Positions 19,515 through 28,375 of a DNA stretch of 64,000 nucleotides are shown piece after piece. Position numbers and translations under genes: made by a program. The notes below the pieces were generated by a model that saw nothing but the letters and a program-made list of their open reading frames with translations, did no database searches and was not told where the DNA came from. The number at the start of each line of letters is the position of its first letter. The stretch's first letter is position 1. The stretch is from Colwellia sp. (GTDB taxonomy: Bacteria > Pseudomonadota > Gammaproteobacteria > Enterobacterales > Alteromonadaceae), in NCBI GenBank assembly GCA_013215655.1, contig JABSOX010000016.1, forward strand, positions 1 through 64,000. The letters run 5' to 3'.

Positions 19515-20605
19515 TCACCACCATCGGTAGTTAATGGCTGTATTTTCATACCTTGACTTAATGACGCTAATGGAAATAACAGGGCGTGATTGTTATTATT
19601 ATTTGATTGTTTGATATTTTCTTGAGGGAAGTAAACCATGTTGTTGGCAATAAGGTAGTCATCTAGTTTTGTTCTATAAACTTGCTCTTGATTATCAAGC
19701 CACCAGACTTCACCTTTTAATGTTAAAACACTTTCTGGCAACATAAGTGTTTTAGACCAACCTTTGACAGGAAATTGAGCATAAAGGTATTGACCATACA
19801 TTGGCGATGGCGTGTTCTTGATCGGTTCTAAATATATGTTTCTTTGTAAATTATGAGTATGTTGACTAATACTAACAATTTTACTTGGCCATTGATGTTG
19901 TTTATCTAGGCTAGTCAAGGTAATTAATTGCCCTAATGATAACTGTGCTAAATGAGTGAGATCTTGTTCGCTAATAGGCACACTAATATGTTTATTGGCT
20001 TTGGGTAAAACACTGACAATTTGCTGTCCGGGAGTGATGTACTCTCCTAAGTAGGCGTGAATATTGGTGATTTCAGCATCAAAGGGTAAAGTTACCTTGG
20101 TTTGTTCCAGCTGTTCTTGGGCATGAGCCAATTGACTCTGCGCTAATGTTAATTGCGCATTGGCGAGCTTTTCCGCTAAACTATTGTCAGCAAACTGAAT
20201 GCTAATTTTTTTAAGCTCAACTTTGGCTGCGATTAAGCCTGCATTAGCTTCAGCAGTGGCTACTTGATAGGATAGAGGGTCAATAGTTAATAATTTTTGA
20301 TCTTTTAGTAATGACCTACCGGGTCTTAACGCCGATGAAATACTTATTACTTTACCTGAGACTTGTGAGGTTATTTGACTTAACTTTATCGGTTCAACAC
20401 GGGCTAAAAAATCTAGTTTCGGCAGAGCGCCGGCGAGCTGTGCTGTGACAATGGAGGCAGAAATAATATTTTTACTGGTATCTGGTATCGAAGGGGAAAT
20501 TCCTTCAGCGTCGAGCTCTTCTAATACGGCTAATAAAATGAATAGACTAAAAATAAAAGCGATACTTTGCCTTACTTTTAAACTTTGAATAAGCTTCACC
20601 ATCAT
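19511..20605 (-). CDS. RND efflux periplasmic adaptor (membrane fusion protein)
   Basis: About 364 residues from the ATG at 20605. It has an N-terminal membrane anchor (IAFIFSLFILLAVL), a barrel/lipoyl half-motif (SQVSGKVISIS), an alpha-hairpin rich in A, L and Q, and the second lipoyl half (VTLPFDAEITNIHAYLGEYITPGQQIVSV). Adaptors link the RND pump to an outer-membrane channel. I chose 20605 rather than the farther frame opening at 20665 because it lies eight bases after the DUF2141 stop with GAGAA just upstream. Confidence 0.92.
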   Translation of the reverse strand: MMVKLIQSLKVRQSIAFIFSLFILLAVLEELDAEGISPSIPDTSKNIISASIVTAQLAGALPKLDFLARVEPIKLSQITSQVSGKVISISSALRPGRSLLKDQKLLTIDPLSYQVATAEANAGLIAAKVELKKISIQFADNSLAEKLANAQLTLAQSQLAHAQEQLEQTKVTLPFDAEITNIHAYLGEYITPGQQIVSVLPKANKHISVPISEQDLTHLAQLSLGQLITLTSLDKQHQWPSKIVSISQHTHNLQRNIYLEPIKNTPSPMYGQYLYAQFPVKGWSKTLMLPESVLTLKGEVWWLDNQEQVYRTKLDDYLIANNMVYFPQENIKQSNNNNNHALLFPLASLSQGMKIQPLTTDGGE

Positions 20606-20612
20606 TAATTCT

Positions 20613-21044
20613 CTACTGTAAGTTGATAAAAATTTGACCACGCTGGCTGCGAAACGAAAACACACTTTGCGTAAATGTCGGTGTTGAATTATCAGCTAAA
20701 TTTATCGAACTGACGGCGAGTTTTTCTTTAGGTTCACCAAGAAAATCAACATCCAAATTGCCATCTTGATCCTCATCATGAAAAGTAAAAATGGCATAGT
20801 TTCCATAAGTAATATCTTTAAAAGTACATTCAGCCTTAAGTCGTTCTATTTTTGCTTTGCAAATAAGTAAAGGAGGTACTTTTTTTTCAAATTGTGCCTT
20901 GCTATTGAATAAATAAACTTCAACCTTGCCACTATTATTTTTTGTGCCGTTCACTGTGACCTGTAGTTCACCTTGTTTTTGTTCAGTCGCAAAAGTTAGT
21001 GTGATAAAGCTTAATAAGGTAATGACAATAAATTGAGTTTTCAT
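20613..21044 (-). CDS. DUF2141 secreted protein
   Basis: A 143-residue product with a signal peptide (MKTQFIVITLLSFITLTFA) and the DUF2141 beta-sandwich pattern: early VTVNGTKNNSGKVEVYLF and later YAIFTFHDEDQDGNLDVDFLGEPKE, including a calcium-like D-x-D-x-D-G loop. Function of the family is unknown. It is first in an operon with the RND adaptor and pump, which suggests a periplasmic role linked to that exporter. I prefer the ATG at 21044; an earlier one at 21056 adds four residues. Confidence 0.85.
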   Translation of the reverse strand: MKTQFIVITLLSFITLTFATEQKQGELQVTVNGTKNNSGKVEVYLFNSKAQFEKKVPPLLICKAKIERLKAECTFKDITYGNYAIFTFHDEDQDGNLDVDFLGEPKEKLAVSSINLADNSTPTFTQSVFSFRSQRGQIFINLQ

Positions 21045-21213
21045 TGTTTGTTCCATTTTTAAATGAGGGTAAATTGTAAATCGAATGACAATTGAGTTCA
21101 GTAAGGCTTTGTAACTACGCGCTTACAGAGGCTTACAGTCAGATGCTGATAATTAGGTATACTGTGGAGCTAGTATTGTTAGCCCTGTTTTAACTTAGAT
21201 AAAAGGATTTTTG

Positions 21214-22212
21214 ATGAAACTCACTTTTTTGAAACTTGTTTTTGTATTATCTATTTTTATATTCCCTATTTTTGTAACGGCTGTCGAAGCTGAAGAGTTG
21301 TGGTTTGAACATGAGCAAGAGCAATTACACGGACATTTTCTTGAACCAACAAGCGGAAAAAAAACAAAAGGTGTGTTGATATTTGTCCATGTGGACGGAG
21401 CAATGACATATGACGCGGAAGGTTACTACGATATTATTTGGCAGCAGCTTAGAGAGCAGGGTTATGCAATATTTAGTTGGGATAAAGCAGGGGTCGGAGA
21501 GTCAACAGGCAATTGGTTAAATCAATCAATGCAAGACCGTCAATCTGAAGTATTGGCCGCAGTTAGTTTTATTCAACAGAAATATAAGTTTACACCTAAA
21601 AATACGGGGCTAATTGGTTTCAGTCAGGCGGGTTGGGTTTTACCTGCAATTGCCAACAAAGAGAACAACATTGGTTTTATGGTGGGTATTGGCTTTGCGA
21701 GTAACTGGTTTGAGCAAGGCCAGTATTATACAAAAACACGTTTACAGTTATCAGGAGCCACTGCTGAACAAGTTAATATAGCACTAGCTATTAACTTATC
21801 AGGAGAAAAACTCCTAGATAGTAGACTGTCATATACTCAGTATCTAAAAAGTGTAGGTGATGACCCTATGTCTCAAAATCGCTATCACTTTGTATTGAAA
21901 AATTATCGCTCAGATGCCATTCAGGATTACCGTAACATAAATATTCCAACGTTATTATTGTGGGGAGATGGTGATCTGAATGTTGATGCCAAACAAGAGT
22001 TTAACCGGTGGCAACAAGCTGAAAATAAAAATAATTATGTTGAAACTCAACTGATTTTAAATGCAAGCCATGGGATGTTAAAAGCGAATGAATATAGCAG
22101 CCAAAATTTTGGTTTTAAGCAATGGTTAAAGCTGATGTGGCAAGGACAAGATGCCTTAGCAACTGATTTTATGCCGGCGTTGTTATTGTGGTTGGAATGC
22201 AATTATGGTTAA
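21214..22212 (+). CDS. Secreted alpha/beta hydrolase
   Basis: A 332-residue product with a signal peptide (about 1-27) and an alpha/beta-hydrolase fold. The nucleophile elbow is GFSQAGW, the acid is likely in LLWGDGDLNVD and the catalytic histidine in NASHGML. The segment DKAGVGESTGNW is typical of dienelactone-hydrolase-like esterases. It probably acts in the periplasm on an ester. AAAAGGA precedes the ATG at 21214; a TTG one codon earlier is not needed. The next gene overlaps its end by eight bases. Confidence 0.87.
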   Translation: MKLTFLKLVFVLSIFIFPIFVTAVEAEELWFEHEQEQLHGHFLEPTSGKKTKGVLIFVHVDGAMTYDAEGYYDIIWQQLREQGYAIFSWDKAGVGESTGNWLNQSMQDRQSEVLAAVSFIQQKYKFTPKNTGLIGFSQAGWVLPAIANKENNIGFMVGIGFASNWFEQGQYYTKTRLQLSGATAEQVNIALAINLSGEKLLDSRLSYTQYLKSVGDDPMSQNRYHFVLKNYRSDAIQDYRNINIPTLLLWGDGDLNVDAKQEFNRWQQAENKNNYVETQLILNASHGMLKANEYSSQNFGFKQWLKLMWQGQDALATDFMPALLLWLECNYG

Positions 22213-22837
22213 AAGTGCATTGGATAATGGCACACGCAGCCATCTTGATAACGATAAAATTATTTATCAATTGGGTATTCCCGAACATTTCAGAGCAGCA
22301 GCCGTTGAACTTTTTGATCAAGCTTTTGGTGAAAAATTTTCTGTTGCTATTAATGTAAAAGAAAAAAGAATGAAGCTCTTATTTGATAGTTTTATTTTAG
22401 ACCATGCCATAGCTGCCATTCATAATGATCAGCTAATTGGTATTGCAGGCTTTCAAACACCTAAAGCATCGTTTACTAGCGGTATGACTTATGAAAAGTT
22501 ATTAACACATTTAGGTTTTTTAAATGGTCATTGGGCTGTATTGATTTTTAGTTTATTTGAACGTAAGGCATTAACAAATGAACTCGTTATGGATGGTATA
22601 GCAGTACATAAAAAATGGCGAGGGCGAGGGATTGGCGGACAGTTACTTGAAGGTATAATTAATTATGCGCAAAAACAACAATACCAAACCATTCGACTAG
22701 ATGTCATTGATATCAATAACAAAGCAAAAAAACTATATTTACAAAAAGGCTTCCAAGTAAAAAAAGAAGAATACTTTCCTTATTTACGTTGGTTATTAGG
22801 GTTTGCTGGCTCAACAACTATGGAGTACAGAGTTTAA
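22205..22837 (+). CDS. GNAT-family N-acetyltransferase
   Basis: A 210-residue acetyltransferase with the acetyl-CoA loop VHKKWRGRGIGGQLLEG followed by LDVIDINNKAKKLYLQKGF, which is the standard GNAT motif A and B pair. Its start overlaps the hydrolase gene by eight bases, so the two are translated together and may act in one pathway. Substrate unknown. Its stop codon sits directly against a MITE-like repeat. Confidence 0.9.
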   Translation: MVKSALDNGTRSHLDNDKIIYQLGIPEHFRAAAVELFDQAFGEKFSVAINVKEKRMKLLFDSFILDHAIAAIHNDQLIGIAGFQTPKASFTSGMTYEKLLTHLGFLNGHWAVLIFSLFERKALTNELVMDGIAVHKKWRGRGIGGQLLEGIINYAQKQQYQTIRLDVIDINNKAKKLYLQKGFQVKKEEYFPYLRWLLGFAGSTTMEYRV

Positions 22838-22995
22838 TACCATTTTCATTAAGTTTGTGATCTTGTTGTGCGCAGGAAAAATATTTCAAGGTAAGGCGCT
22901 CGATTGACCAATAGCTAGGCTATTGGGATTGAGAGCAACGCAGCCATGGAGTATTTTAACCAACACAAGTGGGCAGTAAGTTAATGGAATTGGTA
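22838..22995. repeat. MITE-like palindromic repeat element
   Basis: About 158 bases bounded by imperfect 15-base inverted ends, TACCATTTTCATTAA (22838-22852) and TTAATGGAATTGGTA (22981-22995), with two mismatches. Inside is a perfect hairpin CCAATAGC-TAG-GCTATTGG (22908-22926), extended by GATT/GATT-type pairing. No coding capacity. It fits small non-autonomous elements dispersed in marine Alteromonadales genomes. It begins immediately after the GNAT stop codon. Confidence 0.7.
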
Positions 22996-23013
22996 TAAGG
23001 GAGTAGAAATTAA

Positions 23014-23042
23014 AAAGCCTTCAACAAAATGTTAAAGGCTTC
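23014..23042 (-). terminator. Terminator for the small minus-strand gene
   Basis: Hairpin AAGCCTT-c-AACA / TGTT-a-AAGGCTT. Read on the minus strand it is followed by TTTTTAATTT, so it ends transcription coming from 23314. Confidence 0.8.
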
Positions 23043-23122
23043 CTGGAGTTGCTTTGGTGTTAGCTGTCACACTAGTTGAAGCGTCAAGTCATAACATCAA
23101 GCAACGGCGACTTAAATCGTTT

Positions 23123-23314
23123 TTAATAAAAAGTATCTTCGCGATTGTGTGCTTGTGGATCATCGATAAGCTCTTCAAAATTCACTTCGAAATTATTGTT
23201 ATCGTCTGTATTTGCCATATATATCGTTCGGGTAGAGCCATCAATCCAAGTTACTGTGCCACTGCCTTTTTTACTGCCGCACTTCATTCCTATGTGAATA
23301 TCATTAAATTGCAT
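23123..23314 (-). CDS. Small hypothetical protein, 63 residues
   Basis: Starts MQFNDIHIGMKCGSKKGSG and contains TVTWIDGSTRTIYMANTDDNN, a pattern suggesting a small SH3-like or KOW-like beta barrel that could bind nucleic acid or protein, though this is inference. An excellent ribosome site (AGGAGG five bases before ATG at 23314) settles the start and rejects an extension to 23353. Acidic C-terminus (FEELIDDPQAHNRED). It has its own terminator. Family not recognised. Confidence 0.72.
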   Translation of the reverse strand: MQFNDIHIGMKCGSKKGSGTVTWIDGSTRTIYMANTDDNNNFEVNFEELIDDPQAHNREDTFY

Positions 23315-23477
23315 CGTTCCTCCTAGATAAAAGTTGCTCAAGGCGTACACCATTAAATATTAGATTTCAAATTTTTAAAATAGTTCAATTTACATTCAAC
23401 ATCTAATAAAAGTACGCATGTTTTTTCAACAGGGAACGTTCTATTATAGGGATAAAATTATGCAAATCTAGTGCTTT

Positions 23478-24599
23478 TTATGGATTAAACTCATTCCCTA
23501 AAATGACTTCTTTGCTAGCCCCTGTTACCGCTGGAATGTTGCCAATAATTTTTTTATCAAAAGCAAAAGAAAACCAAGCAAATGCCATTGCTTCCAATGC
23601 ATCGCTATCAATGTTAATTATGTCACTATTCATTACTTTATGTTGTTTAAGTGATTGTTTTAACTGGTTTACTAGGTGGGTGTTGAAGGTGCCGCCGCCA
23701 CATAAATATACGTTGCCTTTCGTACTTAATTGAGTGATTTGTTGGCAAATTGAACGGCAAGTCAGGGCCGTTAATGTGGCTTGAATATCGGCAGTAGAGA
23801 GGGTGGAATTACGTAAATAATGTGCTAACCAAGCATGGTTAAAATATTCACGTCCCGTACTTTTAGGAGCATTTTTTTTGAAGTAATTATCATCAAGCAT
23901 TTGGCTCAAAAGCATCTCGTTAATAACGCCTGATTTCGCCCAATTACCATCAACATCATAACGGCCATTTTGATGTTCTTGATACCAATTGTCCATTAAT
24001 GCGTTGCCGGGTCCAGTATCAAAACCGATAATTGTCTGTTCTTTATCACCCGGTAAATAGGTGATGTTAGCAATGCCGCCAATATTAACAACAAAAACAT
24101 CTGTTGATTCACAAGGGAATAATGCGCGGTGAAAAGCGGGTACTAAAGGAGCACCTTGACCACCTAATACCATGTCTTTTTTTCTGAACTGGCCGACTAC
24201 TCGAATTCCCGCTAATGTGGCTAATGTTTGGCAACAACCTATTTGTAAGGTAAAAGGCGCTGTGATGTTAGTTTCTTTATTCGGGCGATGTCTAATGGTC
24301 TGTCCGTGATTGCCAATAGCGATGATATCACTTGCTTGTAATTGCTCTTGTTTGAGTAGATTAGCAATAGCTTGTGAAAATTGCTGAGCAAGCATTACAT
24401 CAAGAGAAAAGGCTAAATCAATTTCATTTGCATTGGTTTGGTACAGGTTTGTTATTTGTTGATGAGTATTGTCATCATAGGCTTGATAAAAGCTTGCGAC
24501 TAAACTTATCTTACTTGCTGAAAAGTCTACTAACGCCAAATCAATACCATCAGCGCTAGTACCTGACATTAATCCGATATAAAGCTGGCGTTTACTCAT
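23478..24599 (-). CDS. anmK: Anhydro-N-acetylmuramic acid kinase
   Basis: A 373-residue, full-length AnmK. The N-terminus GLMSGTSADGIDLALVDF is diagnostic; GNHGQTIRHRP and the C-terminal ATP-site glycine motif LCGGGTFN are also present. The enzyme opens and phosphorylates 1,6-anhydro-MurNAc to MurNAc-6-phosphate in cytoplasmic peptidoglycan recycling. It lies 15 bases downstream of the M23 peptidase gene on the same strand, and tyrS diverges beyond; this order is common in gammaproteobacteria and fits a cell-wall function. Confidence 0.97.
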   Translation of the reverse strand: MSKRQLYIGLMSGTSADGIDLALVDFSASKISLVASFYQAYDDNTHQQITNLYQTNANEIDLAFSLDVMLAQQFSQAIANLLKQEQLQASDIIAIGNHGQTIRHRPNKETNITAPFTLQIGCCQTLATLAGIRVVGQFRKKDMVLGGQGAPLVPAFHRALFPCESTDVFVVNIGGIANITYLPGDKEQTIIGFDTGPGNALMDNWYQEHQNGRYDVDGNWAKSGVINEMLLSQMLDDNYFKKNAPKSTGREYFNHAWLAHYLRNSTLSTADIQATLTALTCRSICQQITQLSTKGNVYLCGGGTFNTHLVNQLKQSLKQHKVMNSDIINIDSDALEAMAFAWFSFAFDKKIIGNIPAVTGASKEVILGNEFNP

Positions 24600-24614
24600 G
24601 TTAGTTTTTGCTCA

Positions 24615-26000
24615 TTAAGGTGCTTGGGTATTTCTAGCTTGTTCATTTGAATATAGCATTGTAAACAGTGCTTGGCGTGAACCGGCAAGATCAACTAAGC
24701 GTTGTTTAGAAAGCTTGGCAAATGCTGATTTGAACTTTTTATTTATTGGTTTAGCGTCCGGTAATTTAACCGTTCTTGGGTTACGGTGTACGCCGTTTAA
24801 TAAAAATTCGTAATGCAAGTGAGATCCTGCCGCAAGTCCAGTCGAACCTACATAACCAATCACTTGTCCTTGTTTTACACGCTGGCCTTTTTTAACTGCT
24901 GGGCGTTTATAAAAATGTAAATATTTAGTCACTATGCCATTACCATGCTGAATAAAAACATAATTGCCATTATATTTACTAAAGGTAGCATGAGTCACCT
25001 TACCGTTTCCTGCGGCTACCACGGGTGTGCCTCTTTTCGCCGCGTAATCTATGCCATTATGTGATTGCAAACGCTTTGTTACTGGATGACGGCGATTACG
25101 CTTAAAACTTGAGCTTATATATTTAAAGTTTACTGGAGCACGCAAAAAGGCTTTGCGCATGCTTTTGCCATCAGGGGAATAATATTCGCCATCAGTAAAA
25201 CGAATTGCTTGAAATGGGTCGTCTTGATTAATGAACTCTGCGGCTAATATTTTACCTGTGCCAATAAACTCACCATTAATGTATTGGTTTTCGAAAACTA
25301 CATGGAAGCTATCACCGGTGCGAATATCCAATGCAAAATCAATATCCCAGCCAAAAATATTGGCTAAATTAATAATTTGCCCATCATCAAGACCTGCTGC
25401 AATACCTGCATTCCAGAAGTTGGATTTAATAACACCATGAGCAATAGTTTCTCTTGTTTCTACTGTTTTGGTTTCTTTATTCGATTGATATTTATCGTCA
25501 ACTAACGATATGTGTAAAGTTTCAGTTTTAGATAATGGGTAGCTTAACGCTGCAAGTTTACCTGTGGTATCAATACCGAGGCGCAATTTATCGCCGACGT
25601 CGAGCTTTTTAAGTAACTTGCTATATTTGCCTTTTGCGGAAATAACATCGTAAGTTGTTCTGGCATTGTAGCCAAAACGTTTGAATATTTTTGCCAGTGA
25701 ATCGCCTGATTTAACTTTTGCCGTTTTCCACGTTAGATTTTCATCTTCTGAAAATTTATCTTGCTTAGCAATGACAGGCTTTTTGTTGATGACATTAATG
25801 ACTGCCAACTCTTGTGATTCCTGAGGTACCGCAACTTGATAACGTTTACCTATTTGTAATGCGTTTTCTGAGTTTTGACGACTCGCAGTGGCTTTTTCTG
25901 AGGGGAAAAATAGCAGCAGCATTAAGATAATACTGAATGAGCTGATCACTATTTTATGTTGCTTGGGTAACTGTAAATATAAATTTGTTATGTTTTTCAA
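24615..26000 (-). CDS. Peptidoglycan endopeptidase, LysM plus M23 domains (MepM-like)
   Basis: A 461-residue periplasmic enzyme. It has an N-terminal membrane anchor (about 17-30), a LysM/OapA-like segment (VKSGDSLAKIFKRFGYN, about 95-145), a linking domain and a C-terminal M23 metallopeptidase with zinc ligands HNGIDYAA (H-x3-D) and HLHYEF. Such enzymes cut cross-links between peptidoglycan stems to allow growth. The start is a TTG at 26000 with only weak ribosome-site support, so it is tentative. Cotranscribed with anmK. Confidence 0.93.
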   Translation of the reverse strand: MKNITNLYLQLPKQHKIVISSFSIILMLLLFFPSEKATASRQNSENALQIGKRYQVAVPQESQELAVINVINKKPVIAKQDKFSEDENLTWKTAKVKSGDSLAKIFKRFGYNARTTYDVISAKGKYSKLLKKLDVGDKLRLGIDTTGKLAALSYPLSKTETLHISLVDDKYQSNKETKTVETRETIAHGVIKSNFWNAGIAAGLDDGQIINLANIFGWDIDFALDIRTGDSFHVVFENQYINGEFIGTGKILAAEFINQDDPFQAIRFTDGEYYSPDGKSMRKAFLRAPVNFKYISSSFKRNRRHPVTKRLQSHNGIDYAAKRGTPVVAAGNGKVTHATFSKYNGNYVFIQHGNGIVTKYLHFYKRPAVKKGQRVKQGQVIGYVGSTGLAAGSHLHYEFLLNGVHRNPRTVKLPDAKPINKKFKSAFAKLSKQRLVDLAGSRQALFTMLYSNEQARNTQAP

Positions 26001-26214
26001 ATGATTACTTTCTTTACAACTGGTTTAAATACGACGTTTCTCGTTTACTATACCAAAAAAAAGTAATAACAACAGCCTTATAGAGCAAGTGGTCAGATTA
26101 GCTATGTAAACTTAATGACAAAATATTACTCAATAAGGTTTTAACTCGTGGATAAATTGCCGTAGAATTCGACACATTATGTGTTTGTATTTATATTCTT
26201 TGGAGCCAAAGTAA

Positions 26215-27414
26215 ATGTCAGATGTTAGCCAAGCGTTTGCAGAGTTAAAACGTGGTAGCGATGAAATCTTGCTAGAAGACGAATTATTAGAAAGATTAAA
26301 ATCAGGTAAACGATTAAAAATAAAAGCAGGGTTTGATCCTACGGCACCTGATTTGCATTTTGGCCATACGGTATTAATTAATAAACTTCGTCAATTTCAA
26401 CAGCAAGGGCATGAAGTTATCTTCTTGATTGGTGATTTTACTGGCATGATTGGCGATCCCACCGGTAAAAATGTTACCCGAAAAGCATTAACCAAAGAAG
26501 ACGTTTTAGCGAATGCTGAGACTTATAAAGAACAAGTTTTTAAAATACTCGACCCAGCAAAAACAACGGTTGCCTTTAATTCCACTTGGATGGATAAAAT
26601 GGGTGCGGCCGGCATGTTAAAACTTGCTTCTCGTCAAACTGTAGCGCGAATGATGGAGCGTGACGATTTTAAAAAACGCTATGCCAATGGTCAAGCCATT
26701 GCTATTCATGAATTTATGTACCCATTAGTACAAGGTTGGGATTCTGTTGCTTTAGAAGCGGATGTTGAATTGGGTGGTACCGATCAAAAGTTTAACTTAT
26801 TGATGGGACGTGAATTACAAAAATCTGAAGGTCAGCGTCCTCAAACTGTTTTAATGATGCCATTACTTGAAGGTTTAGACGGCGTACAAAAGATGTCTAA
26901 ATCCTTAAATAATTATATTGGCATAACGGATAGTCCAAACGAAATGTTTGGTAAAATCATGTCAATCTCTGATGTTTTAATGTGGCGTTATTACGAGTTG
27001 CTGAGCTTTAAACCACTTGTAGAAATTGAAGGTTACAAGGTACAAATCGCCGAAGGTAAAAATCCGCGTGATGTAAAAATTGATTTAGCAAAAGAGTTAA
27101 TTGCTCGTTTTCATGATGAAGATGCCGCACAAGCCGCTCATCAAGAGTTTATCAATCGTTTTCAAAAAGGCGCAATGCCTGATGAAATGCCTGAAATAGA
27201 ACTTGTTACGGAAAATGGCGAAATCGCGATTGCTAACTTACTAAAAGATGCTGGTTTAGTGTCGAGTACTTCAGACGCTTATCGTATGATCAAACAAGGA
27301 GCAGCTAAAATCGAAGGTGAAAAAATTACGGATAAAGGCTTAGTGATTAGCCGTGGTAGCGTAGCGGTTTATCAAGTAGGTAAACGTAAATTTTCTCGTG
27401 TAACCATCAAATAG
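26215..27414 (+). CDS. tyrS: Tyrosyl-tRNA synthetase
   Basis: A 399-residue class I aminoacyl-tRNA synthetase that charges tRNA-Tyr. Signature motifs are HFGH (residues 48-51) and KMSKS (226-230), and an S4 RNA-binding domain occupies the last ~60 residues ([24 protein letters not shown]). Length and the D-P-T-A-P-D-L-H motif match the shorter TyrZ-like bacterial subtype. GGAG lies nine bases before ATG. A perfect terminator follows. Confidence 0.98.
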   Translation: MSDVSQAFAELKRGSDEILLEDELLERLKSGKRLKIKAGFDPTAPDLHFGHTVLINKLRQFQQQGHEVIFLIGDFTGMIGDPTGKNVTRKALTKEDVLANAETYKEQVFKILDPAKTTVAFNSTWMDKMGAAGMLKLASRQTVARMMERDDFKKRYANGQAIAIHEFMYPLVQGWDSVALEADVELGGTDQKFNLLMGRELQKSEGQRPQTVLMMPLLEGLDGVQKMSKSLNNYIGITDSPNEMFGKIMSISDVLMWRYYELLSFKPLVEIEGYKVQIAEGKNPRDVKIDLAKELIARFHDEDAAQAAHQEFINRFQKGAMPDEMPEIELVTENGEIAIANLLKDAGLVSSTSDAYRMIKQGAAKIEGEKITDKGLVISRGSVAVYQVGKRKFSRVTIK

Positions 27415-27444
27415 TCGTTTATTCGATTACTTTTAGCACTTCTC

Positions 27445-27470
27445 AAACCAGCCGATATAGGCTGGTTTTT
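27445..27470 (+). terminator. Rho-independent terminator of tyrS
   Basis: Perfect stem AAACCAGCC (27445-27453) / GGCTGGTTT (27460-27468), six-base loop, then a T-run. Confidence 0.92.
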
Positions 27471-27473
27471 ATG

Positions 27474-27660
27474 TTGAGGATGAACGGTATATCGAAATTG
27501 CAGGAGCATAATTTCGTGTATGTTCAGGATGAACGGTCAGCTTTTTAGTTCCAGACAAAAGCTAAGTACTTACGTCAATGTAAGCAATATCGAAATTGCA
27601 GGAGCATAATTTCGTGTATGTTCAGGACGAAGGCTTTTGAAGATTGAGGTTCACCTCGAC
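27474..27660. repeat. Interspersed repeat cluster (three ATGTTCAGGATGAACGG-type units)
   Basis: Two near-identical copies of a ~45-base unit, 27489-27535 and 27587-27632. Each contains GAAATT...AATTTC inverted arms around GCAGGAGCAT and ends TGTATGTTCAGGA(T/C)GAA. A partial ATGTTGAGGATGAACGG precedes at 27471. A GAGGTTCACCTCGAC segment follows at 27645. The same end motif recurs after nosZ at 32516, so this is a dispersed repeat family placed behind gene ends. Non-coding. Confidence 0.75.
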
Positions 27661-27876
27661 AAATCAGAAGTCTTTTTATTGAACCTCGTTGCACTTGTGT
27701 CAACCTGCACCATAAATTTATACCTACAAAATTATCCTATCGACATGTCAGAAGTTTTTACACATATTAAAAATTAAACTTAACTGCATTTCTAACGTAT
27801 TGAACAAAAGGCTTTTTATAATCATGGAATATTATATGCTTAATAAAAACGTTATCATCGAAATGGAGAACATCAC

Positions 27877-28128
27877 ATGGAAAAGTGTCAAAAAAGAGAC
27901 CCGTTAATTGAAAGGCGTTTTACCGAAGAGGCTAACAGTGATTTATGGTCAAGTTTAACGCTAGCACAAAAATTTTCGGCTAGTAGCTTAGCAAAGTATG
28001 GTTATCAACTCGCTTTTATTCGTTGCTCTGAAGCTGGCAATGTTGCGGTAATGTTACGAGATGACAATACCACCATTATTAACTGCGAAGGTGATATCAA
28101 TACTTCGTCAGATATTCATATCCGCTAA
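27877..28128 (+). CDS. Small hypothetical protein, 83 residues
   Basis: Starts MEKCQKRDPLIERRF after GGAGA seven bases upstream; the middle reads LTLAQKFSASSLAKYGYQLAFIRC and the end is VAVMLRDDNTTIINCEGDINTS. No signal peptide, no family recognised; the helical first half and beta second half suggest a small soluble alpha/beta protein. It sits between a repeat cluster and the FNR-controlled nosR promoter on the same strand. There is no evidence that it belongs to the nos unit, since that promoter lies after it. Confidence 0.65.
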   Translation: MEKCQKRDPLIERRFTEEANSDLWSSLTLAQKFSASSLAKYGYQLAFIRCSEAGNVAVMLRDDNTTIINCEGDINTSSDIHIR

Positions 28129-28195
28129 AACCCCACAATAGCACCTATTAATAACCCTTTGCTTCATAAGGTTTTTTGATGTGGACGTAGGTAAA

Positions 28196-28209
28196 TTGAT
28201 CTAAGTCAT
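28196..28209 (+). promoter_or_regulatory. Weak upstream FNR/DNR-like site
   Basis: TTGAT-CTAA-GTCAT resembles the FNR consensus TTGAT-N4-ATCAA in its left half and partly in its right half. Centred 50 bases upstream of the better site, so it may be an auxiliary site. Confidence 0.4.
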
Positions 28210-28245
28210 ATTCTAACTATTCATTATTCTTCTAATTTCCGTTTA

Positions 28246-28259
28246 TTGATCTACATCAT
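28246..28259 (+). promoter_or_regulatory. FNR/DNR box of the nosR promoter
   Basis: TTGAT-CTAC-ATCAT matches the FNR-family consensus TTGAT-N4-ATCAA at 9 of 10 fixed positions. A -10-like TAGTAT lies at 28281-28286, so transcription would start near 28293 and the box centre would fall about 40 bases upstream, the class II activator position. This predicts induction of nosR, and perhaps nosZ, at low oxygen or by nitric oxide. Direct match seen; factor identity inferred. Confidence 0.75.
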
Positions 28260-28375
28260 CATTGCACATTTCTGCCCGCGTAGTATGTGTGACATATTGT
28301 CGCAGGTACTTTTCTAAACAGATTCATATATCCGCGATTTTTCTCTTAAGTTAGCCAAAAGGCATATCGCAATAG

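Noticed and set aside
27474-27660. CRISPR array
   Set aside because: Only two full repeat units of about 45 bases with a non-regular spacer; fits a dispersed REP-like element.
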